This document shows, in pieces, positions 1 to 6,374 of a stretch of 6,434 bases of DNA. Numbering within the stretch: position 1 is the stretch's first letter; each line of letters starts with the position of its first letter. Below the pieces are notes generated by a model. The model was given only the letters and a program-made list of their open reading frames with translations. It searched no databases and had not been told where the DNA came from. The translations under genes were made by a program, and so were the position numbers. The stretch is from an uncultured Saprospirales bacterium (lineage in GTDB: Bacteria > Bacteroidota > Bacteroidia > Chitinophagales > Saprospiraceae): assembly GCA_937926355.1 (NCBI GenBank), contig CALAZP010000002.1, positions 1 to 6,434 of the forward strand, given 5' to 3'.

Positions 1-50
1 GAGAGAGGATTGAGTAGTTGAAATGGTGGAAAGTGAGTTTGAAGAGAAGG

Positions 51-79
51 TTTGTTTATGTCGGAGGCAGATAGATTTC
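51..79 (+). promoter_or_regulatory. candidate Bacteroidota-type promoter for obg
   Basis: TTTG at 51-54 is followed after 17 nt by TAGATTTC at 72-79. The Bacteroidota housekeeping promoter is TTTG (-33) and TAnnTTTG (-7), so this matches except for the last base of the -7 box, C instead of G. Transcription would start near position 86 and leave a leader of about 30 nt before the obg ATG at 115. The match is imperfect and such short AT-rich motifs occur by chance. The rest of 1-114 shows no supportable gene: all three forward frames meet a stop within the first 21 bases, so at most a few codons of an upstream gene are present. Confidence 0.3.
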
Positions 80-114
80 AAAATAATAATTTAGGATAAA
101 GTCAATGTATAATA

Positions 115-1122
115 ATGGCTGAGCAGAACTTTGTAGACTATGTAAAAATCTGTTGTCGATCAGGCAAAGGAGGAGCTGGCTCAGTTCATTTTCATAGAGC
201 TATGTATGAGCCAAAGGGAGGACCAGATGGAGGAAATGGAGGCAGAGGAGGACATATTATTTTAAGGGGTAATCGAAACGTGTGGACTTTATTGTCTTTA
301 AAATATAGAAAACACGTTATTGCTGGAGCTGGGCAAAATGGTGGAAAAAATAATATGACTGGAGCTGATGGAGGTGATGTTATATTAGATGTTCCTTTAG
401 GTACTGTAGCAAAGGATGCGGAAACAGGGGAAATTGCATTTGAAATAAACCAAGATGGAGAAGGAAAAATACTAGTTTCAGGAGGTCGAGGAGGCAAGGG
501 GAATGCGCATTTTAAATCTGCAGTGCATCAATCTCCAAGGTATGCTCAACCTGGAGAGGAAGGGAAAGAGGAGTGGAAAATTTTAGAGTTAAAAGTCCTA
601 GCAGATGTTGGTTTGGTAGGATTTCCAAATGCCGGAAAATCAACTTTACTAGCGTCTATTACTGCTGCCAAACCTAAAATTGCCAATTACGCTTTTACGA
701 CCTTAGTTCCTAATTTGGGAATAGTAGATTATAGGGATGGACGGTCCTTCATTATGGCAGATATTCCTGGAATTATTGAAAATGCGCATTTAGGCAAAGG
801 ATTGGGTCATCGATTTTTAAAGCACATTGAAAGGAATGCGGTTTTGTTATTCATGGTTTCATCTGATGCGGATCATATTGGAGAGCAATACCAAATTTTA
901 GTAAATGAATTGAAGGAGTTTAATGAGGAGTTGTTATATAAACCTAGAATATTAGCTATCACCAAGAGTGATTTAATCGATGAAGATCTTCAAGATATGC
1001 TAGCTCCAGATATTCCAGCTGAAATTCCTCATATTTTTATTTCCGCAGTTACTGGTTTGAATCTTACCCAACTAAAAGATATGCTTTGGCATGAGCTTAC
1101 TGTTGGCATGATAGAGGAATAA
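115..1122 (+). CDS. obg: GTPase Obg (ribosome assembly GTPase)
   Basis: Obg/CgtA is a conserved GTPase that binds the 50S subunit late in assembly and links ribosome maturation to GTP/ppGpp status; it acts in the cytoplasm and at the ribosome. Residues 1-160 form the glycine-rich Obg fold, with KGGPDGGNGGRGG at 34-46 and SGGRGGKGNAHF at 122-133. The G domain follows: P-loop GFPNAGKST 169-177, switch I YAFTT 192-196, G3 DIPG 216-219, G4 TKSD 283-286, G5 ISAV 309-312. G4 has Thr where most GTPases have Asn, a variant I associate with Bacteroidota Obg proteins. There is no OCT domain after the G domain, and 335 residues is close to the usual length for this lineage. The ATG start directly precedes the conserved N-terminus and sits in an A/T-rich context with no Shine-Dalgarno site. 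The last seven residues (TVGMIEE) and the stop lie inside a tandem repeat, so the tail may be recently altered. It is transcribed convergently with the cluster downstream. Confidence 0.97.
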   Translation: MAEQNFVDYVKICCRSGKGGAGSVHFHRAMYEPKGGPDGGNGGRGGHIILRGNRNVWTLLSLKYRKHVIAGAGQNGGKNNMTGADGGDVILDVPLGTVAKDAETGEIAFEINQDGEGKILVSGGRGGKGNAHFKSAVHQSPRYAQPGEEGKEEWKILELKVLADVGLVGFPNAGKSTLLASITAAKPKIANYAFTTLVPNLGIVDYRDGRSFIMADIPGIIENAHLGKGLGHRFLKHIERNAVLLFMVSSDADHIGEQYQILVNELKEFNEELLYKPRILAITKSDLIDEDLQDMLAPDIPAEIPHIFISAVTGLNLTQLKDMLWHELTVGMIEE

Positions 1123-1124
1123 AG

Positions 1125-1145
1125 ATTCGAAACCATAAGTTGAAT
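1125..1145. other. weak AU-rich hairpin, first repeat copy
   Basis: ATTC (1125-1128) and AAC (1131-1133) can pair with GTT (1139-1141) and GAAT (1142-1145), leaving a 2-nt GA bulge and a CATAA loop. It begins 3 nt after the obg stop. An identical copy lies at 1237-1257 because it falls in the perfectly conserved core of the tandem repeat. Being nearly symmetric, it could fold in transcripts from either side of this convergent junction. It is short, AT-rich and lacks a following U tract, so it is not a convincing intrinsic terminator. Confidence 0.2.
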
Positions 1146-1236
1146 ATAGATATTATCAGAGTGGATAGTTGCTAGATTATGTTGGTGAGAATTTACTTTG
1201 GAATAAGCTTTCTGTTGGCATGATAGAGGAATAAAG

Positions 1237-1257
1237 ATTCGAAACCATAAGTTGAAT
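1237..1257. other. weak AU-rich hairpin, second repeat copy
   Basis: This is the exact second copy, 112 nt downstream, of the 7-bp bulged hairpin at 1125-1145, with the same GA bulge and CATAA loop. It is 110 nt beyond the stop codon of the minus-strand gene at 1368-1964, so it could lie in that gene's 3' untranslated region. The same reservations about stability apply. Confidence 0.2.
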
Positions 1258-1367
1258 ATAGGTATTATCTAAGTGGATAGTTGCTAGATTCTGCTGGCAA
1301 TAATATCCTGTGGAAGAATGGCCTTAGGGATGGATTAAAACACCAGTAAATTATTTCTTGAATTCGA

Positions 1368-1964
1368 TTAAAGTATATGCTGCATTAAAGCTTCCAGTCC
1401 ATATCCTTCATTGTAGATTCTATCAGGATAGACAGTTGATTTTAAAAACAACTGGTCTGGGGCCTCATTCTTAAGTGTTAGTTCAATAGAAATATTTCCG
1501 AAGTATTGGTCAATTTTTTCTCCAGGAATAATTTTTTTATTGGGTTTAATATAAAATCTTTCAATAGTTTCAACGGAGTTAGAATCCCCTGCAAAGGTTC
1601 GACGGTCTGCAATTTGTAGCCTATAGGGGAGGGTTTTAATCTTTTCCTTTAACCAATAGGCAAAAAATTGCGTATCTCTTGTACTATAGCCCATTTGTTG
1701 AAAGTGAATAACAAAACCTTTAGTGCTTTGGCCATCCAAAAAATCTAGGGTATTTAAAGGAGCGTCAGGATTAACTACATAAAGTGAGTATTGATCTGAC
1801 AACCAATTGACCAGTTTACGAAGCACAAGAGTATTACACCAAAAATCATAATCCTCTTTAAAATTTTTTGAAAAGGTCATCACTTCATGTAAGACGGGAT
1901 TAGAGGCAGAGCTTTGCTCTGCCTCTTTGAAAAGTTGGGTGATTTTCTCCCAAAATTTGCTCAT
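1368..1964 (-). CDS. uncharacterised protein, last gene of the permease/AKR-Rid/S10 cluster
   Basis: I do not recognise this 198-residue protein and assign no function. It has no signal peptide and no membrane segment, so it is probably cytoplasmic. The first 60 residues look helical and amphipathic (KFWEKITQLFKEAEQ at 3-17; FWCNTLVLRKLVNWL at 41-55). Residues 80-198 look alpha/beta, with likely strands at KGFVIHF 82-88, YRLQIADRR 114-122, ERFYIKP 135-141, and ISIELTL 158-164. One cysteine (Cys43) is present. The ATG lies 5 nt after the stop of the S10 carboxypeptidase gene, so translation is probably coupled to it, with no room for a separate promoter. That spacing, a full-length open frame and normal composition make it a real gene. 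Membership in the operon is the only functional clue. Confidence 0.85.
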   Translation of the reverse strand: MSKFWEKITQLFKEAEQSSASNPVLHEVMTFSKNFKEDYDFWCNTLVLRKLVNWLSDQYSLYVVNPDAPLNTLDFLDGQSTKGFVIHFQQMGYSTRDTQFFAYWLKEKIKTLPYRLQIADRRTFAGDSNSVETIERFYIKPNKKIIPGEKIDQYFGNISIELTLKNEAPDQLFLKSTVYPDRIYNEGYGLEALMQHIL

Positions 1965-1969
1965 GTAGT

Positions 1970-3448
1970 TTAATATTTTGCAGGAGTTCCAAATTCGGGT
2001 ATGGCACTTTTTATAAATGACTTTAGGTGTTCATTGGAAGACTTCAAATCTTCTGCACGCAAGTACATCATATGGCCACTGTGGTACCCTTCGAATCTTA
2101 ATCTATCCTTCATCTTGCCACTAGGGTCTAATTGCCATAGGGTATATTTGGCTTCAAAATATGTTGTTGCTCCATCAAAATAACCAGATTGAACCATAAC
2201 TTTCATGTACGGATTTTGAGCCATGGCCAATCTTAATTGTTCCCCTGTTCTATCTCTTGATCGATCCCAAGGGTTAACGGGGCCAAACATATTGTATTTA
2301 ACCTCAGTTTGATAGTTAAGGTGATTTTTAAAATAGTAGTTAATAGCAGGGGTAAAAGAATGTAGCCAAGAATCTAATTCAGAGTTATAATCTGGTCTAA
2401 CTCCCGCTTCTTGTTTGTCGATTCCTTTATATCTTGAATCTAATCTTCCTACTGTATAACCTCCCTTTTCACGAAGTAAATCCTTCCAAAAGAAAGAGGT
2501 GGGTACATCTAAATTATGTTGTAATATGGTATGAGCAGAAAGTCCCGAATAGGCTGCCATTTTATCAGCAATAGCGCTCTTTTCATCTTCTGGCAAAAAC
2601 CCACCTTTAGCCATAGCGGGCAATAATTCATTGATAGTAAAATCTTCCACTTCTTCCAAAAGTATTTCTAGCTCTTTATTTTGATGTTCAGCTGTTAATA
2701 CTTTGTGGTACCATGCTGCAGCGGCAAAATAGGGCAAACGGTTAGCTGCTTCTACAGGGCCATCTCTTTCGATGCCCAGTTCAGTTGGGCTGACTAGGAT
2801 AACACCATTGATAAACATCCATTGGCTATTTTGTAATTCGTGAGCGAGACCAGAAACTCTGGTGGTGCCATAGCTTTCCCCAATTAAAAATTTAGGTGAA
2901 GCCCATCTATTGGATCGCGTTACAAAGGTATTGATCCATTCTGCCAAGTATTTTATATCTGCATTAACACCGAAGAAAGTCTCTCGTTTGGTTTCGTGAT
3001 CTATAATCCTAGAATAACCAGTATTAACTGGATTAACAAACACAATATCTGCTTCATCTAAAATAGAATGAGGGTTGTCTTTAACACCGTATGGTTGAAT
3101 AGGGTAACCTTCATCATCTATTTTTAAAATTTTAGGACCTGTATAGGCGAGGTGCATCCATACAGAAGCGGATCCAGGGCCTCCATTGAAAGATATAACT
3201 AGGGGTCTAGTGTCTTGGTTTTTAATATCAGAACGCTGGTAATAGGTATAAAAAAGTGATGCAATGGTCTCTCCTTTGTCATTCCAAACGGGTTGAGTTC
3301 CTGCTGTGGCGTTGTAAGGAATGGATTTGCCGCGGATAGTTACCTGATGTTCGGTAACCACTTGATGATCAGGTTCAAGTGTTCTACCTTGTCCAAAGGA
3401 GATGGTGGCTCCTAAAAACAGTAGCAGGGTAATTAAATTGAATTTCAT
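1970..3448 (-). CDS. secreted S10-family serine carboxypeptidase-like peptidase
   Basis: S10 peptidases are alpha/beta-hydrolase serine carboxypeptidases that release C-terminal amino acids. The N-terminus MKFNLITLLLFLGATISFGQ is a Sec signal peptide, probably cleaved near residue 20, which places the enzyme in the periplasm or outside. Family landmarks are in order: oxyanion-hole motif NGGPGSASVW at 88-97, nucleophile Ser192 in GESYG (190-194), catalytic Asp425 in SGYFD (421-425), and catalytic His459 in SGHM (457-460), equivalent to the GHM of yeast carboxypeptidase Y. The triad is therefore intact. At 492 residues it is the usual size for bacterial members. There is no Por-type C-terminal sorting domain; the protein ends in FGTPAKY. 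It lies 37 nt downstream of the AKR-Rid gene and 5 nt upstream of the uncharacterised gene. Peptide trimming that feeds the permease encoded in the cluster is a reasonable inference, but the substrate is unknown. Confidence 0.93.
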   Translation of the reverse strand: MKFNLITLLLFLGATISFGQGRTLEPDHQVVTEHQVTIRGKSIPYNATAGTQPVWNDKGETIASLFYTYYQRSDIKNQDTRPLVISFNGGPGSASVWMHLAYTGPKILKIDDEGYPIQPYGVKDNPHSILDEADIVFVNPVNTGYSRIIDHETKRETFFGVNADIKYLAEWINTFVTRSNRWASPKFLIGESYGTTRVSGLAHELQNSQWMFINGVILVSPTELGIERDGPVEAANRLPYFAAAAWYHKVLTAEHQNKELEILLEEVEDFTINELLPAMAKGGFLPEDEKSAIADKMAAYSGLSAHTILQHNLDVPTSFFWKDLLREKGGYTVGRLDSRYKGIDKQEAGVRPDYNSELDSWLHSFTPAINYYFKNHLNYQTEVKYNMFGPVNPWDRSRDRTGEQLRLAMAQNPYMKVMVQSGYFDGATTYFEAKYTLWQLDPSGKMKDRLRFEGYHSGHMMYLRAEDLKSSNEHLKSFIKSAIPEFGTPAKY

Positions 3449-3485
3449 GGATAAAATTTTATTGATTAAGATAATTTATTGTTGT

Positions 3486-4955
3486 TTAGTTTTCCGTAAT
3501 TATAGCCTCGGCTTCTATTTCCACTAAGTATTCTTCTCCAATTAGGGGGGCGCCTACCATGGTATTAGTGGGATGGTGATTAGCAAATCTTTTACCCATT
3601 GCTTCTGCAACAGGTTTCCAAAAAGAAGTATCCGAAATAAAAACTCGTGTTCTAACCACTTGATGTAATTGAGCTCCTAAAGATTGGAGGGCTCCTTCGA
3701 TTTTATCAATAATAAAATGAGTTTGTGCAGCGGGATCATTTCCTCCTATCAAGCGATTATTGAGTGTAGCAGTAGTGCCGGAAACTTTAATGGTATCTTT
3801 AGTTTTTATTGCTCTGCAGTATCCGGCGATGGGTTCCCATGGCGTTCCCGAATATACTCTTTGGGTCCCTCTTTCATCTGTTACTACGTCATAGGGTGGA
3901 GGAAAATTTTCAATATGGTGACTTAAATCTCCCGATGCCGTTAAATACGGCGGTTTGCGATATTCATCTCCACAATCGCCAGGAATAGGGTCGAGTGGTT
4001 CTGCTAGGTTTAAAACTTTTTGATATTGTTCCTTGGATAACGATTGTTCTAGTATTTTTTGATTCTCCACTAAATGGTTAGACGAACCTAACCGTGCTCC
4101 GATGATAATGGCTGCTACGGCTGGGTTTTGTAAAGCAAAACGAGCTGCGAGTTGAGCAATACTTTGACTTTGAAGTTCAGTCGTTTGGTTCATCATCTGC
4201 TGAAGTTGGTTAAGGACCGCTTTAAATTTTTTCCAACCTCCAGCGGCTTGGATAAAACGATAATATTTCATCTGAGACCAAGTTGTTTCTGATTCATTTG
4301 GAATAATATCCTGATTCAGCCAACGATTTGATAAAAAGCCTCCAGCCAATGTGCCATAGGCTAGGAGGTGCACTTTGTATTTTTGACAGAGTTGAATCCA
4401 ATCTTTTAAAGCTCTCCGATCTAGAATAGAGTGGCTTATTTGATTACTCACTAGTGGAATTCCAGATATAAGGGCCATTTCATAATGTATGGCATCAAAA
4501 TTGGTAACCCCGAGGTTTTTTATGAGACCTTTTTCTTGGATTTCTTTAAGCATAAAAAGGGTTTCCAACCAAGAAGGGTCAGGGTAATTCCAAGCGTGAA
4601 ATTGTAATAAATCTAATGCGGAAGTTTGAAGGCGATCCAAAGCTTTTTCAACTGAATATTCTACTTCTTTTCTGGATATTTTACCGGGAGGTGGTACCCA
4701 TTTGGTTAGCATTTGGTAATCGTATTGGCCTTCATATTTTTTATTAAATAAACCAGCAACTTCTTCAGCAGTTCCATAGTGATCAGCCATGTCAAAAGTG
4801 GTAAAGCCAGACTCTACATAGCGAATCATATCCTCTACAGCTTTTTCCCGATCTACAGGAGCGCCATTCCTTTCCATATCTGCAATCTGCCACATGCCTG
4901 TAATAATTGGAGATATGGCTAGTGTATCAGAAAGTTTCACGCTTTTTATTTTCAT
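3486..4955 (-). CDS. fusion protein: aldo/keto reductase + Rid (YjgF/YER057c/UK114) domain
   Basis: Residues 1-330 form an aldo/keto reductase barrel that would use NAD(P)H to reduce a carbonyl. The tetrad is complete: Asp55 (TFDMADHYG, 53-61), Tyr60, Lys85 (LTKW) and His120 (LLQFHAW). A cofactor-binding loop is visible at AAIIIGARLGSSNHLVENQ (281-299). After a linker of about 30 residues (IPGDCGDEYRKPPY and on), residues about 363-489 form a complete Rid domain, beginning TQRVYSGTPWEP, with IKVSGTTAT at 389-397, DPAAQT at 407-412, VVRTRVFISD at 433-442, and a final VEIEAEAII. The frame is uninterrupted, so this is a true fusion. At the position of the RidA deaminase arginine (PARS in E. coli) it has PTNT, with Asn464, so RidA-like imine hydrolysis is doubtful. 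The ATG is 3 nt after the permease stop (TGAGCAATG), indicating translational coupling. Likely cytoplasmic; substrate unknown. Confidence 0.93.
   Translation of the reverse strand: MKIKSVKLSDTLAISPIITGMWQIADMERNGAPVDREKAVEDMIRYVESGFTTFDMADHYGTAEEVAGLFNKKYEGQYDYQMLTKWVPPPGKISRKEVEYSVEKALDRLQTSALDLLQFHAWNYPDPSWLETLFMLKEIQEKGLIKNLGVTNFDAIHYEMALISGIPLVSNQISHSILDRRALKDWIQLCQKYKVHLLAYGTLAGGFLSNRWLNQDIIPNESETTWSQMKYYRFIQAAGGWKKFKAVLNQLQQMMNQTTELQSQSIAQLAARFALQNPAVAAIIIGARLGSSNHLVENQKILEQSLSKEQYQKVLNLAEPLDPIPGDCGDEYRKPPYLTASGDLSHHIENFPPPYDVVTDERGTQRVYSGTPWEPIAGYCRAIKTKDTIKVSGTTATLNNRLIGGNDPAAQTHFIIDKIEGALQSLGAQLHQVVRTRVFISDTSFWKPVAEAMGKRFANHHPTNTMVGAPLIGEEYLVEIEAEAIITEN
3489..3869 (-). other. Rid domain portion of the AKR-Rid fusion
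   Basis: This marks the C-terminal domain (about residues 363-489), roughly 127 residues, the size of a free-standing Rid protein. The opening SGTPWEPIAGYCRA resembles the N-terminus of stand-alone Rid proteins that start with an SPWE-x-GYSRAV pattern and carry PATTMVE near the end; the equivalent here is PTNTMVG at 462-468. That subgroup lacks the arginine needed for 2-aminoacrylate deamination in RidA. The boundary is estimated by eye. Confidence 0.8.
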
Positions 4956-4961
4956 TGCTCA
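4953..4961 (-). promoter_or_regulatory. translational-coupling junction, permease stop to AKR-Rid start
   Basis: On the minus strand the sequence is TGAGCAATG: the permease stop codon, three bases, then the ATG of the fusion gene. The two genes must share a transcript, and ribosomes ending on the permease can reinitiate directly. No Shine-Dalgarno motif is needed or obvious here. Confidence 0.7.
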
Positions 4962-6374
4962 GCTGTTTGATTTGGTTTTATAAAAATAAATGGTAGCCCC
5001 TATAATCATGACAATCAGGTAGGTTGGAGTAGATTTCAGATACCAGATTTGAGAAGACAGCACAAGATTTTTGTATAGGTGTATTCCCATAAAAATAGTC
5101 ATTAAAATCAAACCTATTCCACCAACCGCTATCCTTGCCTTAATCGTTTTAAATATTTTAATCTTTTGAGCAATAAGGGGTTGACGACGATCAATCAATA
5201 AAAGGGTGATACACATCAGAGTAAAATTAATCATCATAGCAGTAACCATGATATCAATGCCCAAGAAAAAATCGCCTGCAAAATGACTGCCTAATATACC
5301 AATGGATGCCATAGAACCTGATAATAGTAATGCGTTAGAGGGCGTTTTACTCTTTGTCCCCACTTTCGAAAAAATTTTAGGAAAAATCCCATCTGAAGAC
5401 CAAGCAAATGTTAATCTGGAAACGGAAAGCAACATTGCTGGAATATCATTTACCAGAGCTATTCCTGCTCCACCAATAATAAGCGCTCCCATGAACGGGG
5501 AAAGTAATGGGGCCAATAAACCAGGAGCAGTAATGTCTTCGACCATAGCCCTTTGAGCAATATATGGCCAAGGAACTGCGTGGTAAACCGCATAGGTAAA
5601 AAGAAAGTAGAAAGCACCTACGACTAATATCGTTAATCCTATTGCAAGAGGAATATTGGTAGATGGATTCTTAGCTTCTCCACCTGCCTGCGCAATGGAA
5701 TCAAACCCAATAAAACTAGAGAAAAGGATGGAGGCTGCGCTAAAAATAATCGGAATACTATGAGACGTTTGAATTTGAGTTGGAATTGAAATTTCAGAAG
5801 CGTTCAAAAAATCTGAATGATTGAAGTAAAGGCCCCAAAAAATTACTAAACACCCCATTCCAAACATGAGGAGCATGAGGGGGATAAGGGCTTTTTTATA
5901 AAAAGAATTTCCCTTTAGGTTGATGAGAACAAAGGTCCAAACTAAAAAAAGGGATAGTAAAACTCTTACTTTCCCCAAACTTAAAAATTGACCTGCTTCT
6001 TTCCATTCTAATGCAATAGTCATGTCCCTAATAAATGGAATAGCTAGGTAACTCACCACACCAATAATAATGGATAGACCAAACCATTGGGAAAAACTAG
6101 CGATGAACCCTAAAAATTTATTCAGCCCCTTGGAAACGTATATATAGCTTCCCCCCGGTTCAGGTAGTGCAGAACCCAAAGCGGAATAGCTTAATGCTGC
6201 AAATACCGCAGGGATGGCTGCAATTAAAAAGGCGGTTAAAACTTGATCTCCAATTCCAGGAACAGAGCGATGAATCATAAAGGGGACGATATAAACAGAT
6301 GCCCCTAACATCGAACAAATCCCTGTTGCAGAAAGTGCAAGAAGTCCTATATCTCTATTTAATTTCGATTTCAT
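4959..6374 (-). CDS. APC-superfamily amino acid permease
   Basis: A 471-residue inner-membrane secondary transporter with about 12 hydrophobic segments, estimated at 8-30, 42-68, 86-112, 135-152, 162-184, 206-226, 240-264, 284-312, 345-363, 368-394, 413-433 and 449-466. Family landmarks are the unwound TM1 region ATGICSMLGASVYIVP (16-31), PEPGGSYIYVSKGL (71-84), the TM6 and following loop FIGFDSIAQAGGEAKNPSTN (221-240), and SRLTFAWSSDGIFPKIF (319-335). These fit amino acid-polyamine-organocation transporters, closest in style to cationic/neutral amino acid permeases. Substrate cannot be read from the sequence. TM1 has GIC where many relatives have GIG. It is the first gene of the cluster as seen in this window. 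The upstream 60 nt (6375-6434) show no good promoter, so the start of the transcript may lie beyond the window. AAAAGGAT precedes the ATG, but AGGA is only 1 nt from it, too close for a standard Shine-Dalgarno site. Confidence 0.92.
   Translation of the reverse strand: MKSKLNRDIGLLALSATGICSMLGASVYIVPFMIHRSVPGIGDQVLTAFLIAAIPAVFAALSYSALGSALPEPGGSYIYVSKGLNKFLGFIASFSQWFGLSIIIGVVSYLAIPFIRDMTIALEWKEAGQFLSLGKVRVLLSLFLVWTFVLINLKGNSFYKKALIPLMLLMFGMGCLVIFWGLYFNHSDFLNASEISIPTQIQTSHSIPIIFSAASILFSSFIGFDSIAQAGGEAKNPSTNIPLAIGLTILVVGAFYFLFTYAVYHAVPWPYIAQRAMVEDITAPGLLAPLLSPFMGALIIGGAGIALVNDIPAMLLSVSRLTFAWSSDGIFPKIFSKVGTKSKTPSNALLLSGSMASIGILGSHFAGDFFLGIDIMVTAMMINFTLMCITLLLIDRRQPLIAQKIKIFKTIKARIAVGGIGLILMTIFMGIHLYKNLVLSSQIWYLKSTPTYLIVMIIGATIYFYKTKSNS

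Larger units (their letters stand above)
1079..1318. repeat. decayed tandem repeat, 112-bp period, spanning the obg 3' end
   Basis: Three consecutive units share an exact 112-nt register. Unit 1 (1079-1190) contains the last 14 codons of obg, its stop and 68 nt downstream. Unit 2 is 1191-1302. A partial, decayed unit 3 covers about 1303-1318. By manual alignment 1100-1149 and 1212-1261 are identical over 50 nt, and 1100-1178 against 1212-1290 differ at only 3 of 79 positions. Similarity falls toward the unit ends. The TGG of the Obg tail LW recurs at 1087, 1199 and 1311. Unit 2 still reads LLWNKLSVGMIEE plus stop, against MLWHELTVGMIEE in Obg. Because 112 is not a multiple of 3, each copy lies in a new frame, and the copies have in-frame TAG stops upstream (1166, 1278), so they are not extensions of obg. 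This fills much of the 245-nt gap between obg and the convergent gene; I see no gene in that gap. Confidence 0.9.

Noticed and set aside
58..99. 13-codon reading frame (MSEADRFQNNNLG) upstream of obg, preceded by AGAAGG
   Set aside because: It is too short to judge, with no regulatory composition such as repeated amino acid codons or attenuator stems; Shine-Dalgarno-like motifs are weak evidence in this lineage.
192..497. 101-codon open frame on the minus strand
   Set aside because: It is antisense to the glycine-rich part of Obg; the proline-rich translation is the mirror of GGN/GGA glycine codons.
1190..1234. Second obg-like tail (NLLWNKLSVGMIEE plus stop) as a small gene or obg read-through extension
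   Set aside because: It has no suitable start, an in-frame TAG upstream at 1166, and a frame different from obg; its differences from the obg copy in the aligned codons mostly change amino acids. It is a duplicated remnant.
1123..1367. Intrinsic terminator for obg or the opposing operon
   Set aside because: I found no GC-rich stem followed by a U run on either strand, only the weak AU-rich hairpins listed as features.
2001..2183. 60-codon open frame on the plus strand
   Set aside because: It is antisense to the well-supported S10 carboxypeptidase C-terminus.
3684..3926. 80-codon open frame on the plus strand
   Set aside because: It lies wholly antisense to the Rid domain of the fusion gene, with no family signature in its translation.
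4302..4313. 12-mer AATAATATCCTG shared with 1302-1310 region near repeat unit 3
   Set aside because: It is short, AT-rich, inside a conserved coding region and without flanking similarity, so chance is sufficient.
5302..5556. 84-codon open frame on the plus strand
   Set aside because: It is antisense to the permease and its translation has no recognisable domain.
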